A DNA stretch of 64,000 bases from Mesonia maritima (lineage in GTDB: Bacteria > Bacteroidota > Bacteroidia > Flavobacteriales > Flavobacteriaceae), in contig NZ_JBHLUA010000012.1 of the NCBI RefSeq assembly GCF_042433895.1, forward strand, positions 434,001-498,000. The letters run 5' to 3'. A model generated the notes under the pieces. That model had not been told where the DNA came from, ran no database searches, and saw only the letters and a list, made by a program, of their open reading frames with translations. This document shows, in pieces, positions 35,724-45,239 of the stretch; the stretch's first letter is position 1, and every line of letters begins with the position of its first letter. Both the position numbers and the translations under genes were made by a program.

Positions 35724-35756
35724 TAAAACCCGAACATTTCTGTTCGGGTTTTTTTA
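35724..35756. terminator. bidirectional terminator between tatA and DUF4837
   Basis: Strong stem AAAACCCGAACA / TGTTCGGGTTTT around a TTTC loop, flanked by A-run and T-run, so it can act on both strands. It separates the convergent tatA and DUF4837 genes. Confidence 0.85.
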
Positions 35757-35774
35757 TTTTCTATAATCTTTTAG

Positions 35775-36749
35775 CTAATTAATTTTAGCAGATTTTAAAA
35801 TCGATTCCAGCTCGAACATATGATCTCTTTTTGTTGCTGAAGGTTTAAAAACAAAACCTTCTAAAACCACATACCGATTATTTTTTTCGTCTTTCACCGC
35901 GTAATTAATAAAAGGTCCAGCCATAAATGCGTCTTTTACTTCCCAAGTTCCTTTGGTTTCGTAAGCAAATTTTCCATCGATTTTAGATTCAAATAAATAA
36001 GGTGCATAAGCTTCTTCTGTTCTTAAATACGTTCCTTCTGTGGGACCTGGAACTCTTGCTTTACCAATAGAATCGCGCATTTTAATAATGTTGCCAATGG
36101 TATTGGTGTCACTTTCTATCATACTAAATGGAACTTCATAAACCAAAATTTCCATACTCCCGTTGGGAATATCTTTTCGGATCCAGAAAAAATCGTCATC
36201 TTTTTTCGCATAACGATAAGCCGTGGGAAACTTCAACGAAACTCCCATTTTTTCTTCTAAAAATTTATCGTTTTTTAAGGATTTTGAAATGCGGCGTTGT
36301 TGTTCTCTTAATTCAGTATTTTTTAAAGCATTTATAATTTTCGGCTTTTTTTCTTCAATGATATTTATAATTGACTCTGTTGAAGGACCTGAAATAAAAA
36401 TCCCGGTTTGTGGTCGTGCAAAAGAATCTCTTACGATTTTAAAAGAGGGTTCTTGGCGTTTTTGAACTTTTAAAAAAGTTCTGTTATTTCGTACAAATCC
36501 ATCAAAAGCGCTCGTTGGAATGTGACTAATGGTAAATAAAGGTTCCTGTTGCGGCAAACCCTCTACCGGTGCCGCGAGTTTTTCTCTAAGTTCTTCGCCA
36601 ATTTCTCCTTGCCAAAGATCATTATCTAAAATTACAGAAAGATGGTTTAACCTCCCTGAAGAAGTAGTTAAAATAACCTGATCTTTTTTTGAGTCTTTAC
36701 AGGCTGAAAATAAAGCTACAACAGCTAAAAGTGCGATGATTTTTTTCAT
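35775..36749 (-). CDS. DUF4837 family lipoprotein
   Basis: A 324-residue lipoprotein (lipobox ALFSAC, Cys17). Conserved blocks such as HLSVILDNDLWQGEIGEEL and SQSQ-free FWIRKDIPNGSMEILVYEV are those of the Bacteroidota family DUF4837, of unknown function. It starts 22 bases after the stop of the LysM transglycosylase gene, the usual neighbour, and may be part of its transcript. A role in envelope maintenance is inferred only from location and partner. Confidence 0.78.
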   Translation of the reverse strand: MKKIIALLAVVALFSACKDSKKDQVILTTSSGRLNHLSVILDNDLWQGEIGEELREKLAAPVEGLPQQEPLFTISHIPTSAFDGFVRNNRTFLKVQKRQEPSFKIVRDSFARPQTGIFISGPSTESIINIIEEKKPKIINALKNTELREQQRRISKSLKNDKFLEEKMGVSLKFPTAYRYAKKDDDFFWIRKDIPNGSMEILVYEVPFSMIESDTNTIGNIIKMRDSIGKARVPGPTEGTYLRTEEAYAPYLFESKIDGKFAYETKGTWEVKDAFMAGPFINYAVKDEKNNRYVVLEGFVFKPSATKRDHMFELESILKSAKIN

Positions 36750-36770
36750 AATATAGTTTCGGAAATTCTA

Positions 36771-38324
36771 TTAACTTTTTGAAAGTTTGAGTTTCATACC
36801 CGGTTTTAAAGCATTACCGCTAATATCATTCCATTTTTGAATATTCTGAACGGTAATTCCGGGGAATTTTTTAGAAATGCTCCACAATGAATCTCCTTTT
36901 CGAACTACATAATATTCTTCGTTCGGCTTTTTCTCACTTTTTTCTGAAGAAGTTATGGAAACTTGACTAGCCGGTTTTCTAGGGTAAATGGTTAAATATT
37001 GCCCAACGCGAATATTATTGCTTCTTAAATTATTCCAATGTCTAATTTTACTTACGCCAACGCCATATCGCTCGGCAATTCTTCCTAAATAATCGCCTCT
37101 TCTTACGCGATATCTAATTTTTGCATCGGCTTCAACATAACGCGGTAAACTTTCTTTTTCTTCTTCTAATTTTTTCGTCGCGTAACCATAAATTTCAGCT
37201 TCGTTAGCCACAAATAAACCTGTTGCTTTTAAAGGCAATCTTACATAATAGGATTCGTCTTTTAAATAAGGAATAATATTTAATTTATAGCTTGGGTTCA
37301 GAAAAGAAATAAGTTCTTCATCTACGCCGGTAACTTTTGAAATCTGTTCAAATTTTAAAAGTTGTTTTATATGAATAGTATCGGTTTCGTAATAGGTTAC
37401 TTCAGGTTTATAAGGTTTAAAACCGTGCTCATCGGCATATTCAAAAATATACATTGTGGCGATAAACGCCGGAACATAACCCGCAGTTTCACGAGGTAAA
37501 TAACGTCTTAATTCCCAATAATCTGTATTTCCGCCACTTCTACGAATTGCTTTTGAAACATTTCCAGGACCCGAATTGTAGGAAGCTAACGCCAAATCCC
37601 AATCGTTAAACATTCCATATAAATTTGAAAGATATTTACACGCGGCTTCGGTGGCTAAAACAGGATCCATACGTTCATCTACATAACTACTTACATCTAA
37701 ACCATGCATTTTTCCTGTTGAAAACATAAATTGCCATAATCCGGTAGCGCCGACTCGAGATTTAGCACGCGGATTTAACGCTGATTCCACAATCGCTAAA
37801 TATTTCATTTCCAAAGGAATGTCGTACTGATCTAACTTTTGTTCAAACATTGGGAAATAATAATAGCTCAATGCCAATAAACGTTCCATCGATTCCCGAT
37901 TACGCTTTAAATAATAATTAATAACGCTTTCTAAGGAAGAATTATACTCAATATTAAATGGCGTTTTTGCGTTCATTCTTTGCAAACGCGCTTTTAGGGT
38001 ATCGGTAGAAACCTCTTTTTTAATTACGGAATCACTTAAAGCAGCATTAACCAAAGCTTCCTGCATTTTGGTATACAAGTCTGAATTAAGAAGTTCTTTT
38101 TTCCAAAGTGAATCGATTTTTGCAGCGTGTTGATAATCCATAAATTCAATCGCAAGCGAATCATCTACAAGTTTGGGAGCCGGATTTATGGATTTAAAAT
38201 CTGGTTTCGCTTCACTTAAAAACTTATTAATGGAATCCTTTTTTTGGGTTTGCTCCAAAGATTTCTGGGCCATTCCCGCAAAGGTTGAACATAAAGTTAA
38301 AAGTAGGAAAAAGAGTTTCTTCAT
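36771..38324 (-). CDS. LysM-containing lytic transglycosylase (MltD-like)
   Basis: A 517-residue secreted enzyme if started at the ATG at 38324 (signal peptide KKLFFLLLTLCSTFAGMAQ). The SLT domain, about residues 160-300, has the catalytic glutamate in VESALNP, then GATGLWQFM and ASYNSGPGNV. Two LysM domains follow near residues 400-445 and 470-515 (YRVRRGDYLGRIAERYGV and YYVVRKGDSLWSISKKFPG), which bind peptidoglycan. It cleaves glycan strands with anhydro-sugar formation. It is followed by DUF4837 on the same strand. Confidence 0.92.
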   Translation of the reverse strand: MKKLFFLLLTLCSTFAGMAQKSLEQTQKKDSINKFLSEAKPDFKSINPAPKLVDDSLAIEFMDYQHAAKIDSLWKKELLNSDLYTKMQEALVNAALSDSVIKKEVSTDTLKARLQRMNAKTPFNIEYNSSLESVINYYLKRNRESMERLLALSYYYFPMFEQKLDQYDIPLEMKYLAIVESALNPRAKSRVGATGLWQFMFSTGKMHGLDVSSYVDERMDPVLATEAACKYLSNLYGMFNDWDLALASYNSGPGNVSKAIRRSGGNTDYWELRRYLPRETAGYVPAFIATMYIFEYADEHGFKPYKPEVTYYETDTIHIKQLLKFEQISKVTGVDEELISFLNPSYKLNIIPYLKDESYYVRLPLKATGLFVANEAEIYGYATKKLEEEKESLPRYVEADAKIRYRVRRGDYLGRIAERYGVGVSKIRHWNNLRSNNIRVGQYLTIYPRKPASQVSITSSEKSEKKPNEEYYVVRKGDSLWSISKKFPGITVQNIQKWNDISGNALKPGMKLKLSKS

Positions 38325-38367
38325 AAACGTTGTTAATTTTATTAACATTTAGTATCAAATATAATGC

Positions 38368-39549
38368 CTAATCGTTTTTTATAGCCGCAATTCCAGGTAA
38401 AGTTTTTCCTTCGAGCATTTCTAGCATTGCTCCGCCACCGGTAGAAACGTAACTTACTTTGTTTTCAAAACCGAATTTTTTAACCGCAGCAACGCTATCG
38501 CCTCCACCAACAAGAGAAAAAGCACCATTTTTAGTTGCTTTAGCAATAGAATTTCCTAACGCGATCGTTCCTTTGGCAAATTTTTCCATTTCAAAAACAC
38601 CTAATGGTCCGTTCCATAAAATGGTATTTGAATTTTCAACTACTTTATCGAATAATTCTAAGGTTTTTGGACCGACATCTAATCCCATCCAACCTTCAGG
38701 AATTTCATTAATTTCAGCTAATTTGGTTTCCGCATCATTAGAAAATTCAGAAGCTATTAAGGCATCGACCGGTAAATGAACTTCGACATTTTTAGCTTTC
38801 GCTTTTTTCAGAATTTCTAAGGCTAACTCTAATTTATCGTCTTCGACTAAAGAATTGCCCACTTTTCCGCCTTGGGCTTTTATAAAAGTAAAGGTCATTC
38901 CGCCGCCAATAATTAAATGGTCGATCTTATCGAGAATATTTTCGATAACCGTAATTTTGGAAGAAACTTTAGCGCCGCCAAGAATTGCGGTAACTTTATC
39001 TGAAGAATTTAAAACTTTCTCTAAACTTTTAATTTCTTTGGCCAGCAAATAGCCAAAAAATTTATTTTCAAAAAATTGCGCTACTACAGTTGTTGAGGCG
39101 TGAGCTCGATGTGCTGTTCCAAAAGCATCGTTTACATAACAATCGGCAAGATTGGCTAATTTTTTTGCAAATTCTTTATCGCCGGCTTTTTCTTCTTTAT
39201 GAAAACGAAGATTTTCGAGTAATAAAACTTCTCCGTTTTCTAAATTTTTAGCAGCTTCTTCAACTTCATTTCCCACGCAATCTTCTACAAATTTTACTTG
39301 AACGCCAATAATTTCAGATACTTTAGAGACGATATGTTTCAGTGAATATTTTTCTTCTTTTCCTTCGGGTCTTCCTAAATGCGACATTAAAATCACCGAA
39401 CCGCCATCTTCTAAAATTTTAGTAATAGTGGGTTTGGCGGCTTCAATTCTTGTGGTATCGGTGACTTCAAAATTATCGTTCAGCGGAACATTAAAATCTA
39501 CTCGTATTAAGGTTTTTTCGTCTTTGAAATTATGGTTTTCGATTGTCAT
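38368..39549 (-). CDS. pgk: phosphoglycerate kinase
   Basis: A 393-residue glycolytic enzyme making ATP from 1,3-bisphosphoglycerate. Motifs: RVDFNVPLND at the N-terminus, LMSHLGRPEGK, LLLENLRFHKEEKAGD, and the ATP-site block LWNGPLGVFEMEKFAKGT with GGGDSVAAV. Length is as expected. It is followed 19 bases later by the transglycosylase leader region. A TAAATTTG box lies 18 bases upstream of the ATG. Confidence 0.98.
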   Translation of the reverse strand: MTIENHNFKDEKTLIRVDFNVPLNDNFEVTDTTRIEAAKPTITKILEDGGSVILMSHLGRPEGKEEKYSLKHIVSKVSEIIGVQVKFVEDCVGNEVEEAAKNLENGEVLLLENLRFHKEEKAGDKEFAKKLANLADCYVNDAFGTAHRAHASTTVVAQFFENKFFGYLLAKEIKSLEKVLNSSDKVTAILGGAKVSSKITVIENILDKIDHLIIGGGMTFTFIKAQGGKVGNSLVEDDKLELALEILKKAKAKNVEVHLPVDALIASEFSNDAETKLAEINEIPEGWMGLDVGPKTLELFDKVVENSNTILWNGPLGVFEMEKFAKGTIALGNSIAKATKNGAFSLVGGGDSVAAVKKFGFENKVSYVSTGGGAMLEMLEGKTLPGIAAIKND

Positions 39550-39566
39550 GATTTTTGCGTTTTTGT

Positions 39567-39574
39567 CAAATTTA
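39567..39574 (-). promoter_or_regulatory. -7 promoter box of pgk
   Basis: Minus strand TAAATTTG is an exact TAnnTTTG box 17 bases upstream of the pgk ATG. A -33 element is not seen at normal spacing. Confidence 0.5.
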
Positions 39575-39639
39575 ATTATTTCTAGTTTTTAAGCACACTC
39601 GGCTTTCAAATAAATTAAAAATAGCTAATTTCGTCGTCT

Positions 39640-40788
39640 ATGTTATTTTCTGAAATTTTAGGCTTAACGCATCTTAAAAATCATCTTACCAATAGTGCAG
39701 ATCGTGGTAGAATACCGCACGCGCAACTTTTTGTAGGTCCGCACGGTAGCGGAACTTTACCAATGGCAATTGCTTACGCGCAATATATTTTGTGTAAAAA
39801 TACTGAAGGTGAAAATACTACGGGAAATGAAAGTTGTAACCTAAAATTTTCGAAACTGAGTCATCCCGATTTGCATTTTGCTTTTCCGGTAGCCACAAAT
39901 GATAAGGTAAAAAAGCATCCGGTTTCGGGTCAGTTTTTAGAGGAATGGCGAGAATTTATTCAGCAGCATCCTTACGGAAATCTTTTTGATTGGTACCAAA
40001 CCTTAGGAATTGAAAATAAACAAGGAAAAATTGGTGTTGACGAAGCGCAAGAAATTGTAAAATCGCTTTCTTTAAAATCTTACGAAGGTGGTTTTAAAGT
40101 GATGCTGATTTGGTGCGCCGAAAAAATGAATATTTCTGCAGCTAATAAACTTTTAAAATTAATTGAAGAACCACCAACCAAAACGCTTTTTCTTTTAATT
40201 ACCGAAGAAGAGGAACAAATTCTACAAACTATTCGATCGCGGTGTCAAGTTTTGCATTTTCCACCTTTGGGAGAAGAAGTTATTGAAGATGCGCTTCTGA
40301 AAAAGAATATTAGCGAATTGGAAGCGAAAAAAATTGCGCATCGAGCTGATGGAAATTATACAAAAGCGCTCGAAATTCTAGATCGCGATGAAAGCGAAGA
40401 ACAATTTGAGCGTTGGTTTATTACTTGGGTACGAACTGCTTTTAAAGCAAAAGGAAATAAAAGTTCTATTCGAGAGTTAATTAAATGGGGCGAAGAAATT
40501 TCGGCTACCGGAAGAGAAACGCAGAAGAAATTTCTTCATTATTGTATCGATTTTTTTCGTCAAGCCTTGTTGACCAATTATAAAGCTGAAAATTTGGTTT
40601 TTTTAGAACCCCAAACCAAGGGTTTTGAACTGAAAAAATTTGCTCCGTTTATTCACGGAAGTAATATTTTACCGATTACTGAAGAGTTAGAAAAAGCTAT
40701 TTTTCATATTGAACGTAATGGGAATGCAAAATTAATTTTGACCGATTTATCTATAAAATTAACGCGCTTACTTCATAAGAAGGCATAA
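39640..40788 (+). CDS. holB: DNA polymerase III delta' subunit
   Basis: A 382-residue clamp-loader subunit of the AAA+ family. The N-terminal block RIPHAQLFVGPHGSGTLPMA corresponds to a P-loop in which the Walker lysine is lost (GSGT instead of GxGK), as usual for delta'. GGFKVMLIWCAEKMNISAANKLLKLIEEPP is the classical delta' region, followed by TIRSRCQ. Divergent from pgk across 90 bases. A hairpin follows the stop codon. Confidence 0.93.
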   Translation: MLFSEILGLTHLKNHLTNSADRGRIPHAQLFVGPHGSGTLPMAIAYAQYILCKNTEGENTTGNESCNLKFSKLSHPDLHFAFPVATNDKVKKHPVSGQFLEEWREFIQQHPYGNLFDWYQTLGIENKQGKIGVDEAQEIVKSLSLKSYEGGFKVMLIWCAEKMNISAANKLLKLIEEPPTKTLFLLITEEEEQILQTIRSRCQVLHFPPLGEEVIEDALLKKNISELEAKKIAHRADGNYTKALEILDRDESEEQFERWFITWVRTAFKAKGNKSSIRELIKWGEEISATGRETQKKFLHYCIDFFRQALLTNYKAENLVFLEPQTKGFELKKFAPFIHGSNILPITEELEKAIFHIERNGNAKLILTDLSIKLTRLLHKKA

Positions 40789-40822
40789 AAAAATCCGACT
40801 AGGTTTAGCCGGATTTTAATTT
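40786..40822. terminator. bidirectional terminator between holB and ompH
   Basis: Stem AAATCCG..CTA / TAG.CGGATTT (40791-40816, one mismatch) around a GGTT loop, with A-run before and T-rich sequence after. It separates two convergent genes. Confidence 0.7.
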
Positions 40823-40840
40823 ATTTTATTTCAATTATAA

Positions 40841-41341
40841 TTATTCTTCCGCGTTCAATTCTTTTAAAACGTCTTGCGTAATATCTTTCCCTTTTTCAGC
40901 ATACATAATATTTGCAGATTCATTTGAACCCAAAATAAATGTGTAATTATGCTCTTCTCCATAGTTTGAAACAAAATCGCGAACTTCATCAATTAAACTA
41001 TCGATTACTTGATCGCTTTCTTCACGCAAACGCTGACTTTTAGCTTGTTGTTGACGCTGTAATTGCTGTTGGCGTTGCATAAGTTGTGTTTCCTTTTTTT
41101 GTCGCTCTTTTTCGGTCATTTCTTCCGAAGCCATTTTGTAATTATCTACTTCTTGCTGAAAATCTCTCGCAATAGAATCTAGCTCGTTCTGTAAGGCTTC
41201 AGATTTTTTCTTGAAACGCTCTTCGGTAGATTTCATGTTTTTATATTCTTTAATTAAAACGGTGTTATCTACATAAGCCATTTTGTTATTATTACAAGAA
41301 GCTAAAAACGTAATTGAAAGTACAATTAGTATTTTTTTCAT
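40841..41341 (-). CDS. OmpH/Skp-like periplasmic chaperone, lipoprotein form
   Basis: A 166-residue protein with a lipobox LASC (Cys16) and a long charged coiled coil (about residues 40-125, rich in Q, K, E and R) of the OmpH/Skp tentacle type, flanked by short beta strands (MAYVDNTVLIKEYK and YTFILGSNESANIMYAEKGKD). Skp-like proteins hold unfolded outer-membrane proteins in the periplasm. Lipid anchoring is common in this phylum. Monocistronic between terminator and a 181-base gap. Confidence 0.82.
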   Translation of the reverse strand: MKKILIVLSITFLASCNNNKMAYVDNTVLIKEYKNMKSTEERFKKKSEALQNELDSIARDFQQEVDNYKMASEEMTEKERQKKETQLMQRQQQLQRQQQAKSQRLREESDQVIDSLIDEVRDFVSNYGEEHNYTFILGSNESANIMYAEKGKDITQDVLKELNAEE

Positions 41342-41522
41342 AACTGAAAAGTTTATAAAATTAGGTTGAAATTAATGTTATAATTTAATTTTATTGATTC
41401 TAATTATTAGATAGTTTTAATCTATTTTATTCGCTATTGTTTTAACTTATTTAAGCCAATTAAAAAGAAAAAACAATGAATTTATTCAAGACATAGCTAA
41501 AACGCTCTTATAAGGGCTAAAA

Positions 41523-42374
41523 TTAATTATTTCTTTGAAAAATATAAATTTTTGAGGAATATTCGTTATTCTTTCTTGCTTTTAGATTACTTACTAATCC
41601 ACGTATAAAAGCATTTAAATAATTCGTTCTACCAGCTTTATATTTTTCTGAAAGCAAACTAACATAAAACGAATCGAAAATTAAAGGTTTTGTTTCTATA
41701 AGTTTAAAATTATAGTTAGAAAAAATTCGTTTAATTCCTTCTTCTGAAAAATGCCAAAGATGTCTTGGTACATCGTAAGCTGCCCAATATTTTTTATAAT
41801 ATCTCGCATCATAGCTTTTAAAATTAGGAACAGCAATTAAAATTATTCCTTCATCTTGAAGTAAGGAATAAAAATTTTCAATTTTATTTTCTAAATCAGA
41901 AAGATGCTCTAAAACATGCCAAAGTGTAATTACATCAAATTTTTTATTTCCAAAATTATCTAAGGAAGCCGATAAATCTATTCCTTTTTTTGAAGCCAAA
42001 TTTCGAGCCTGTGAATTCGGTTCTACTCCACTAACCTCCCAATTTTTATCTTTTGCAGCTTTAAGAAAATCTCCAGTTCCCGCTCCAACATCCAAAATTT
42101 TTGGCGAAGTAAAATAATTTTCAATTAATTTCAATTTAAAAGAAAGCATGTGATTTTTTACTTTCTGATAAATTTTATCGGTAATAGATTTGGAAGAATC
42201 TGTATGAGAAATGTAATCTTCGCTTTTATAATACGATGGTAATTCTGTAGATGAAGGTTCAGGAAAAGTTTTTAAAATATCTTTTTCTTCGTTCCAATAA
42301 AGATCAAATTCTTTTCCGGAAACGGTATAATCTCTACAGGTTAAAAAATATTCACCGGGATTATCTTCACTCAT
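41523..42374 (-). CDS. class I SAM-dependent methyltransferase
   Basis: A 283-residue enzyme. The SAM-binding motif ILDVGAGTGDFLKAA, motif post-I SGVEPNSQA, and ITLWHVLEHLSDLENK belong to the Methyltransf_23 group. The N-terminal part (residues 1-75) is family-specific with an acidic start. The substrate is unknown; such genes occur close to mnmG in flavobacteria. It overlaps the lipoprotein gene by eight bases, suggesting coupling. Confidence 0.85.
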   Translation of the reverse strand: MSEDNPGEYFLTCRDYTVSGKEFDLYWNEEKDILKTFPEPSSTELPSYYKSEDYISHTDSSKSITDKIYQKVKNHMLSFKLKLIENYFTSPKILDVGAGTGDFLKAAKDKNWEVSGVEPNSQARNLASKKGIDLSASLDNFGNKKFDVITLWHVLEHLSDLENKIENFYSLLQDEGIILIAVPNFKSYDARYYKKYWAAYDVPRHLWHFSEEGIKRIFSNYNFKLIETKPLIFDSFYVSLLSEKYKAGRTNYLNAFIRGLVSNLKARKNNEYSSKIYIFQRNN

Positions 42375-42906
42375 CGTTATTAATCTTTCGTTGAAATTGT
42401 TTTAATTTTTGTATTGCAATGGTTTTTAATAAACCATCGTCTGCTAAAAGATCTGAACCATCTTGATCCATAATTTGAATATTTAAATACTTAATTGCTC
42501 TAGATTTTTCTGAAGCTTCTTCTCTTCTTTCTCGATCTTCTTTTTCACGTTGGGTTTCATTATTATCGTCATCATTCTGATGAATAAGAAATCCTAATAA
42601 ATTTATATAGCGATCCACATCGGAATCTTCGCTTATATAAACCTTCACTTTTCTTCCTTCAATTAAAGCTTCCGTTTCAAAATTATAAACATTTACATCA
42701 TCCTGAAGATCAAAAAAGCGTCTAATAATATTACGGAAATTATGGTATTCACCTTCGTATTGAAATGTGTAAGTTGAAAGATCTACATAGGTGTTTTTAG
42801 TATTCTCTGCATCTGAAATTTCATAAGAAGGAATCCGCTTTGCTGTATGTATTGGAATGCAAGATTGCAAAATAACAAGCACAAATAAGAGAAATACTTT
42901 TTTCAT
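42367..42906 (-). CDS. putative lipoprotein of unknown function
   Basis: A 179-residue protein with a lipoprotein signal (VILQSC, Cys16). The mature part has a mixed domain (about 40-110, KVKVYISEDSDVDRYINLL), a highly charged stretch (EREDRERREEASE-like, about 115-140) and a short C-terminal region. No family is recognised. Its 5' leader contains a parS-type palindrome (42916-42931), ten bases upstream of the start. It overlaps the methyltransferase gene by eight bases. Confidence 0.6.
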   Translation of the reverse strand: MKKVFLLFVLVILQSCIPIHTAKRIPSYEISDAENTKNTYVDLSTYTFQYEGEYHNFRNIIRRFFDLQDDVNVYNFETEALIEGRKVKVYISEDSDVDRYINLLGFLIHQNDDDNNETQREKEDRERREEASEKSRAIKYLNIQIMDQDGSDLLADDGLLKTIAIQKLKQFQRKINNDE

Positions 42907-42915
42907 AAATAGTAA

Positions 42916-42931
42916 TGTTCCACGTGGAACA
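42916..42931. promoter_or_regulatory. parS-type ParB-binding palindrome (site 1)
   Basis: TGTTCCACGTGGAACA is a perfect 16-bp palindrome and matches the parS family consensus (TGTTnCACGTGnAACA). It lies six bases downstream of the mnmG stop and ten upstream of the next gene. With site 2 at 44824-44839 it flanks mnmG. Confidence 0.85.
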
Positions 42932-42937
42932 ATTTAT

Positions 42938-44809
42938 TTATCTTCCCATGTAAACTAGTAAAACGGAAATATCACTCGGGCTTACACCGCTAACTCGTGA
43001 TGCTTGAGAAACTGTTCTTGGTTGAATTTTATTTAACTTCTCTCTAGCTTCTAACGACATCGATTGTAAGCCTGAGTAGTCAAAATTTTCAGGAATTTTT
43101 AATCCTTCTAAACGATGTAATTTATCAGCATTATTTTTTTCTTTATCGATGTAACCCGAATATTTTACCTGAATTTCGGTCTGCTCTAATACTTCCGTAT
43201 CAAATTTATTTTCTTGAATAAATTCTTCTACACTTTCAACCTTTCTAATATCATCCATAGAAATATTGGGGCGAGCGAAAATTTTAAACATTTTTCCACT
43301 TTGTTTTACTTTAGCAGAATTATTGTTTTCCAAAATTGGATTAATTTCTTCAGGTGAAACACTCGTTTCCTTAAAGAAATTTACAAATCTTTCTGAAGCT
43401 TCCTGTTTTTCTAACATTTTATTTAAACGTTCTTTTGAAGCAAGACCAAGTTCATAACTTTTTTCAGTTAATCTAAAATCTGCATTATCTTGTCTTAAAA
43501 GCGTTCTGTACTCCGCTCTTGAAGTAAACATTCGATAAGGCTCTTCTGTACCCTTTGTAATTAGATCATCGATTAAAACGCCTATATAAGCTTCATCTCT
43601 GCTTAAAATAAATTCTTCTTTTTCTTGAATCTTTAAAGCTGCATTTATTCCTGCCATTAATCCTTGACAAGCTGCCTCTTCATATCCTGTAGTCCCATTT
43701 ATTTGACCAGCAAAGTATAAGCCTTCAACAAGTTTTGTTTCTAAGGTATGTTTTAATTGCGTTGGTGGAAAATAATCATACTCGATAGCATAACCTGGTC
43801 TAAAAAATTTCACATTTTCAAAACCAGCTACAGATTTTAATGCTCTAAATTGAACATCTTCGGGTAAACTTGTAGAAAAACCGTTTACATAGTATTCTAC
43901 CGTATTCCAACCTTCAGGTTCAACAAATAATTGATGACGATCTTTATCTGCAAAACGATTAATTTTATCTTCTATACTTGGACAGTATCGCGGACCGACA
44001 CTATCGATTCGACCATTAAACATTGGTGAGCGATCGAATCCTTCTTTTAATAAATTATGAACTTCAGGCGAAGTATACGTCATATGACAAGAACGCTGTT
44101 TCGTTAGTGGTCTTGTTTGGTCTAAATATGAAAATTTACCTGGCACTTCATCTCCAGGTTGTTCGATCATTTTTGAAAAATCTAATGATCTACCATCAAC
44201 ACGCGGCGGTGTTCCGGTTTTCATTCTTCCAGATTCAAAACCTAATTCAACTAAATCTGCTGTAATTCCGGTTGCAGCTCTTTCTCCAGAACGACCTCCT
44301 CCAAAATTCTTTTCACCGATATGAATTAAACCATTTAAAAAAGTTCCATTGGTTAAGATAACAGCTTTGGATTTTATTTCTAACCCCAAAGAGGTTTTTA
44401 CACCACAAATTTTGCCATTTTCAGTTAAAATGCCGGCAACCATTTCTTGATAAAAATCTAAATTTTCGGTTTTTTCAAGCATTAAACGCCAATCTTCCGC
44501 AAAACGCATCCGGTCGCTTTGTACCCGAGGACTCCACATTGCAGGTCCCTTAGATTTATTTAGCATTTTAAATTGAATAGCACTGGTATCACTTACAATT
44601 CCGCTATAACCACCCATTGCATCAATTTCACGGATAATTTGACCTTTTGCAATTCCTCCCATAGCGGGATTACAAGACATTTGTGCAATATTTTGTAAAT
44701 TCATGGTTACCAATAAGGTTTTACTTCCCATATTTGCAGCAGCGGCAGCGGCTTCACTTCCTGCGTGACCTCCACCAACTACAATAACATCATATTCCTT
44801 TTCAAACAT
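42938..44809 (-). CDS. mnmG: tRNA uridine-5-carboxymethylaminomethyl modification enzyme MnmG (GidA)
   Basis: A 623-residue FAD enzyme. It has GGGHAGSEAAAAAANMG at the N-terminus (FAD-binding), CNPAMGGIAKGQIIREIDAMGG, TPPRVDGRSLDFSK, YCPSIEDKINRF and AGQINGTTGYEEAACQGL. With MnmE it adds carboxymethylaminomethyl groups to wobble uridine 34. Full length. It begins ten bases after the ybeY stop and is flanked by two parS sites. mnmG often sits near the replication origin. Confidence 0.98.
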   Translation of the reverse strand: MFEKEYDVIVVGGGHAGSEAAAAAANMGSKTLLVTMNLQNIAQMSCNPAMGGIAKGQIIREIDAMGGYSGIVSDTSAIQFKMLNKSKGPAMWSPRVQSDRMRFAEDWRLMLEKTENLDFYQEMVAGILTENGKICGVKTSLGLEIKSKAVILTNGTFLNGLIHIGEKNFGGGRSGERAATGITADLVELGFESGRMKTGTPPRVDGRSLDFSKMIEQPGDEVPGKFSYLDQTRPLTKQRSCHMTYTSPEVHNLLKEGFDRSPMFNGRIDSVGPRYCPSIEDKINRFADKDRHQLFVEPEGWNTVEYYVNGFSTSLPEDVQFRALKSVAGFENVKFFRPGYAIEYDYFPPTQLKHTLETKLVEGLYFAGQINGTTGYEEAACQGLMAGINAALKIQEKEEFILSRDEAYIGVLIDDLITKGTEEPYRMFTSRAEYRTLLRQDNADFRLTEKSYELGLASKERLNKMLEKQEASERFVNFFKETSVSPEEINPILENNNSAKVKQSGKMFKIFARPNISMDDIRKVESVEEFIQENKFDTEVLEQTEIQVKYSGYIDKEKNNADKLHRLEGLKIPENFDYSGLQSMSLEAREKLNKIQPRTVSQASRVSGVSPSDISVLLVYMGR

Positions 44810-44819
44810 AAAAATCTAC

Positions 44820-45239
44820 TTATTGTTCCACGTGGAACATTTCTATTTTTTCTTCTTCTTTTGTTCTCATTTTTTTCTTTTCTTCATTGGTATGGTCTTT
44901 ATAACCGATAAAATGAAGAACGCCATGAACTATCACTCGTTGTAGTTCGGTATTAAAATTTACTTGAAATTTTTCAGCATTTTCTTTTACACGCTCAATG
45001 CTAATGAAAATATCACCACTTATTTTATCAACTTCAGAATAATCGAAACTGATGATATCGGTATACGTATCGTGATTCAAATATTTTAGATTAATCTCAT
45101 GTAAATATTCGTCATCACAAAAAATATAATTAAGCTCTCCTATTCGCTTTTTTTCACTTTCTAAAACACTTTGTAGCCAAATTTCATAGTCTTTAGAATT
45201 TGGTAATTTAAAATTGATTTCGGAGAAAAAATTAATCAT
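44820..45239 (-). CDS. ybeY: endoribonuclease YbeY (rRNA maturation)
   Basis: A 139-residue metal-dependent RNase. The zinc motif HGVLHFIGYKDH (HxxxHxxGYxDH, near residues 105-116) and DIISFDYSE are typical. It processes 16S rRNA 3' ends and helps ribosome quality control. The ATG at 45239 (MINFFSEINF) is preferred over one eight codons upstream because it overlaps the previous gene by only eight bases. The last codons (MFHVEQ) are the translation of a parS site. Confidence 0.93.
   Translation of the reverse strand: MINFFSEINFKLPNSKDYEIWLQSVLESEKKRIGELNYIFCDDEYLHEINLKYLNHDTYTDIISFDYSEVDKISGDIFISIERVKENAEKFQVNFNTELQRVIVHGVLHFIGYKDHTNEEKKKMRTKEEEKIEMFHVEQ
44824..44839. promoter_or_regulatory. 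parS-type ParB-binding palindrome (site 2)
   Basis: Second exact copy of TGTTCCACGTGGAACA, inside the last six codons of ybeY, 14 bases upstream of the mnmG ATG. Identical to site 1, 1.9 kb away. Confidence 0.85.
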
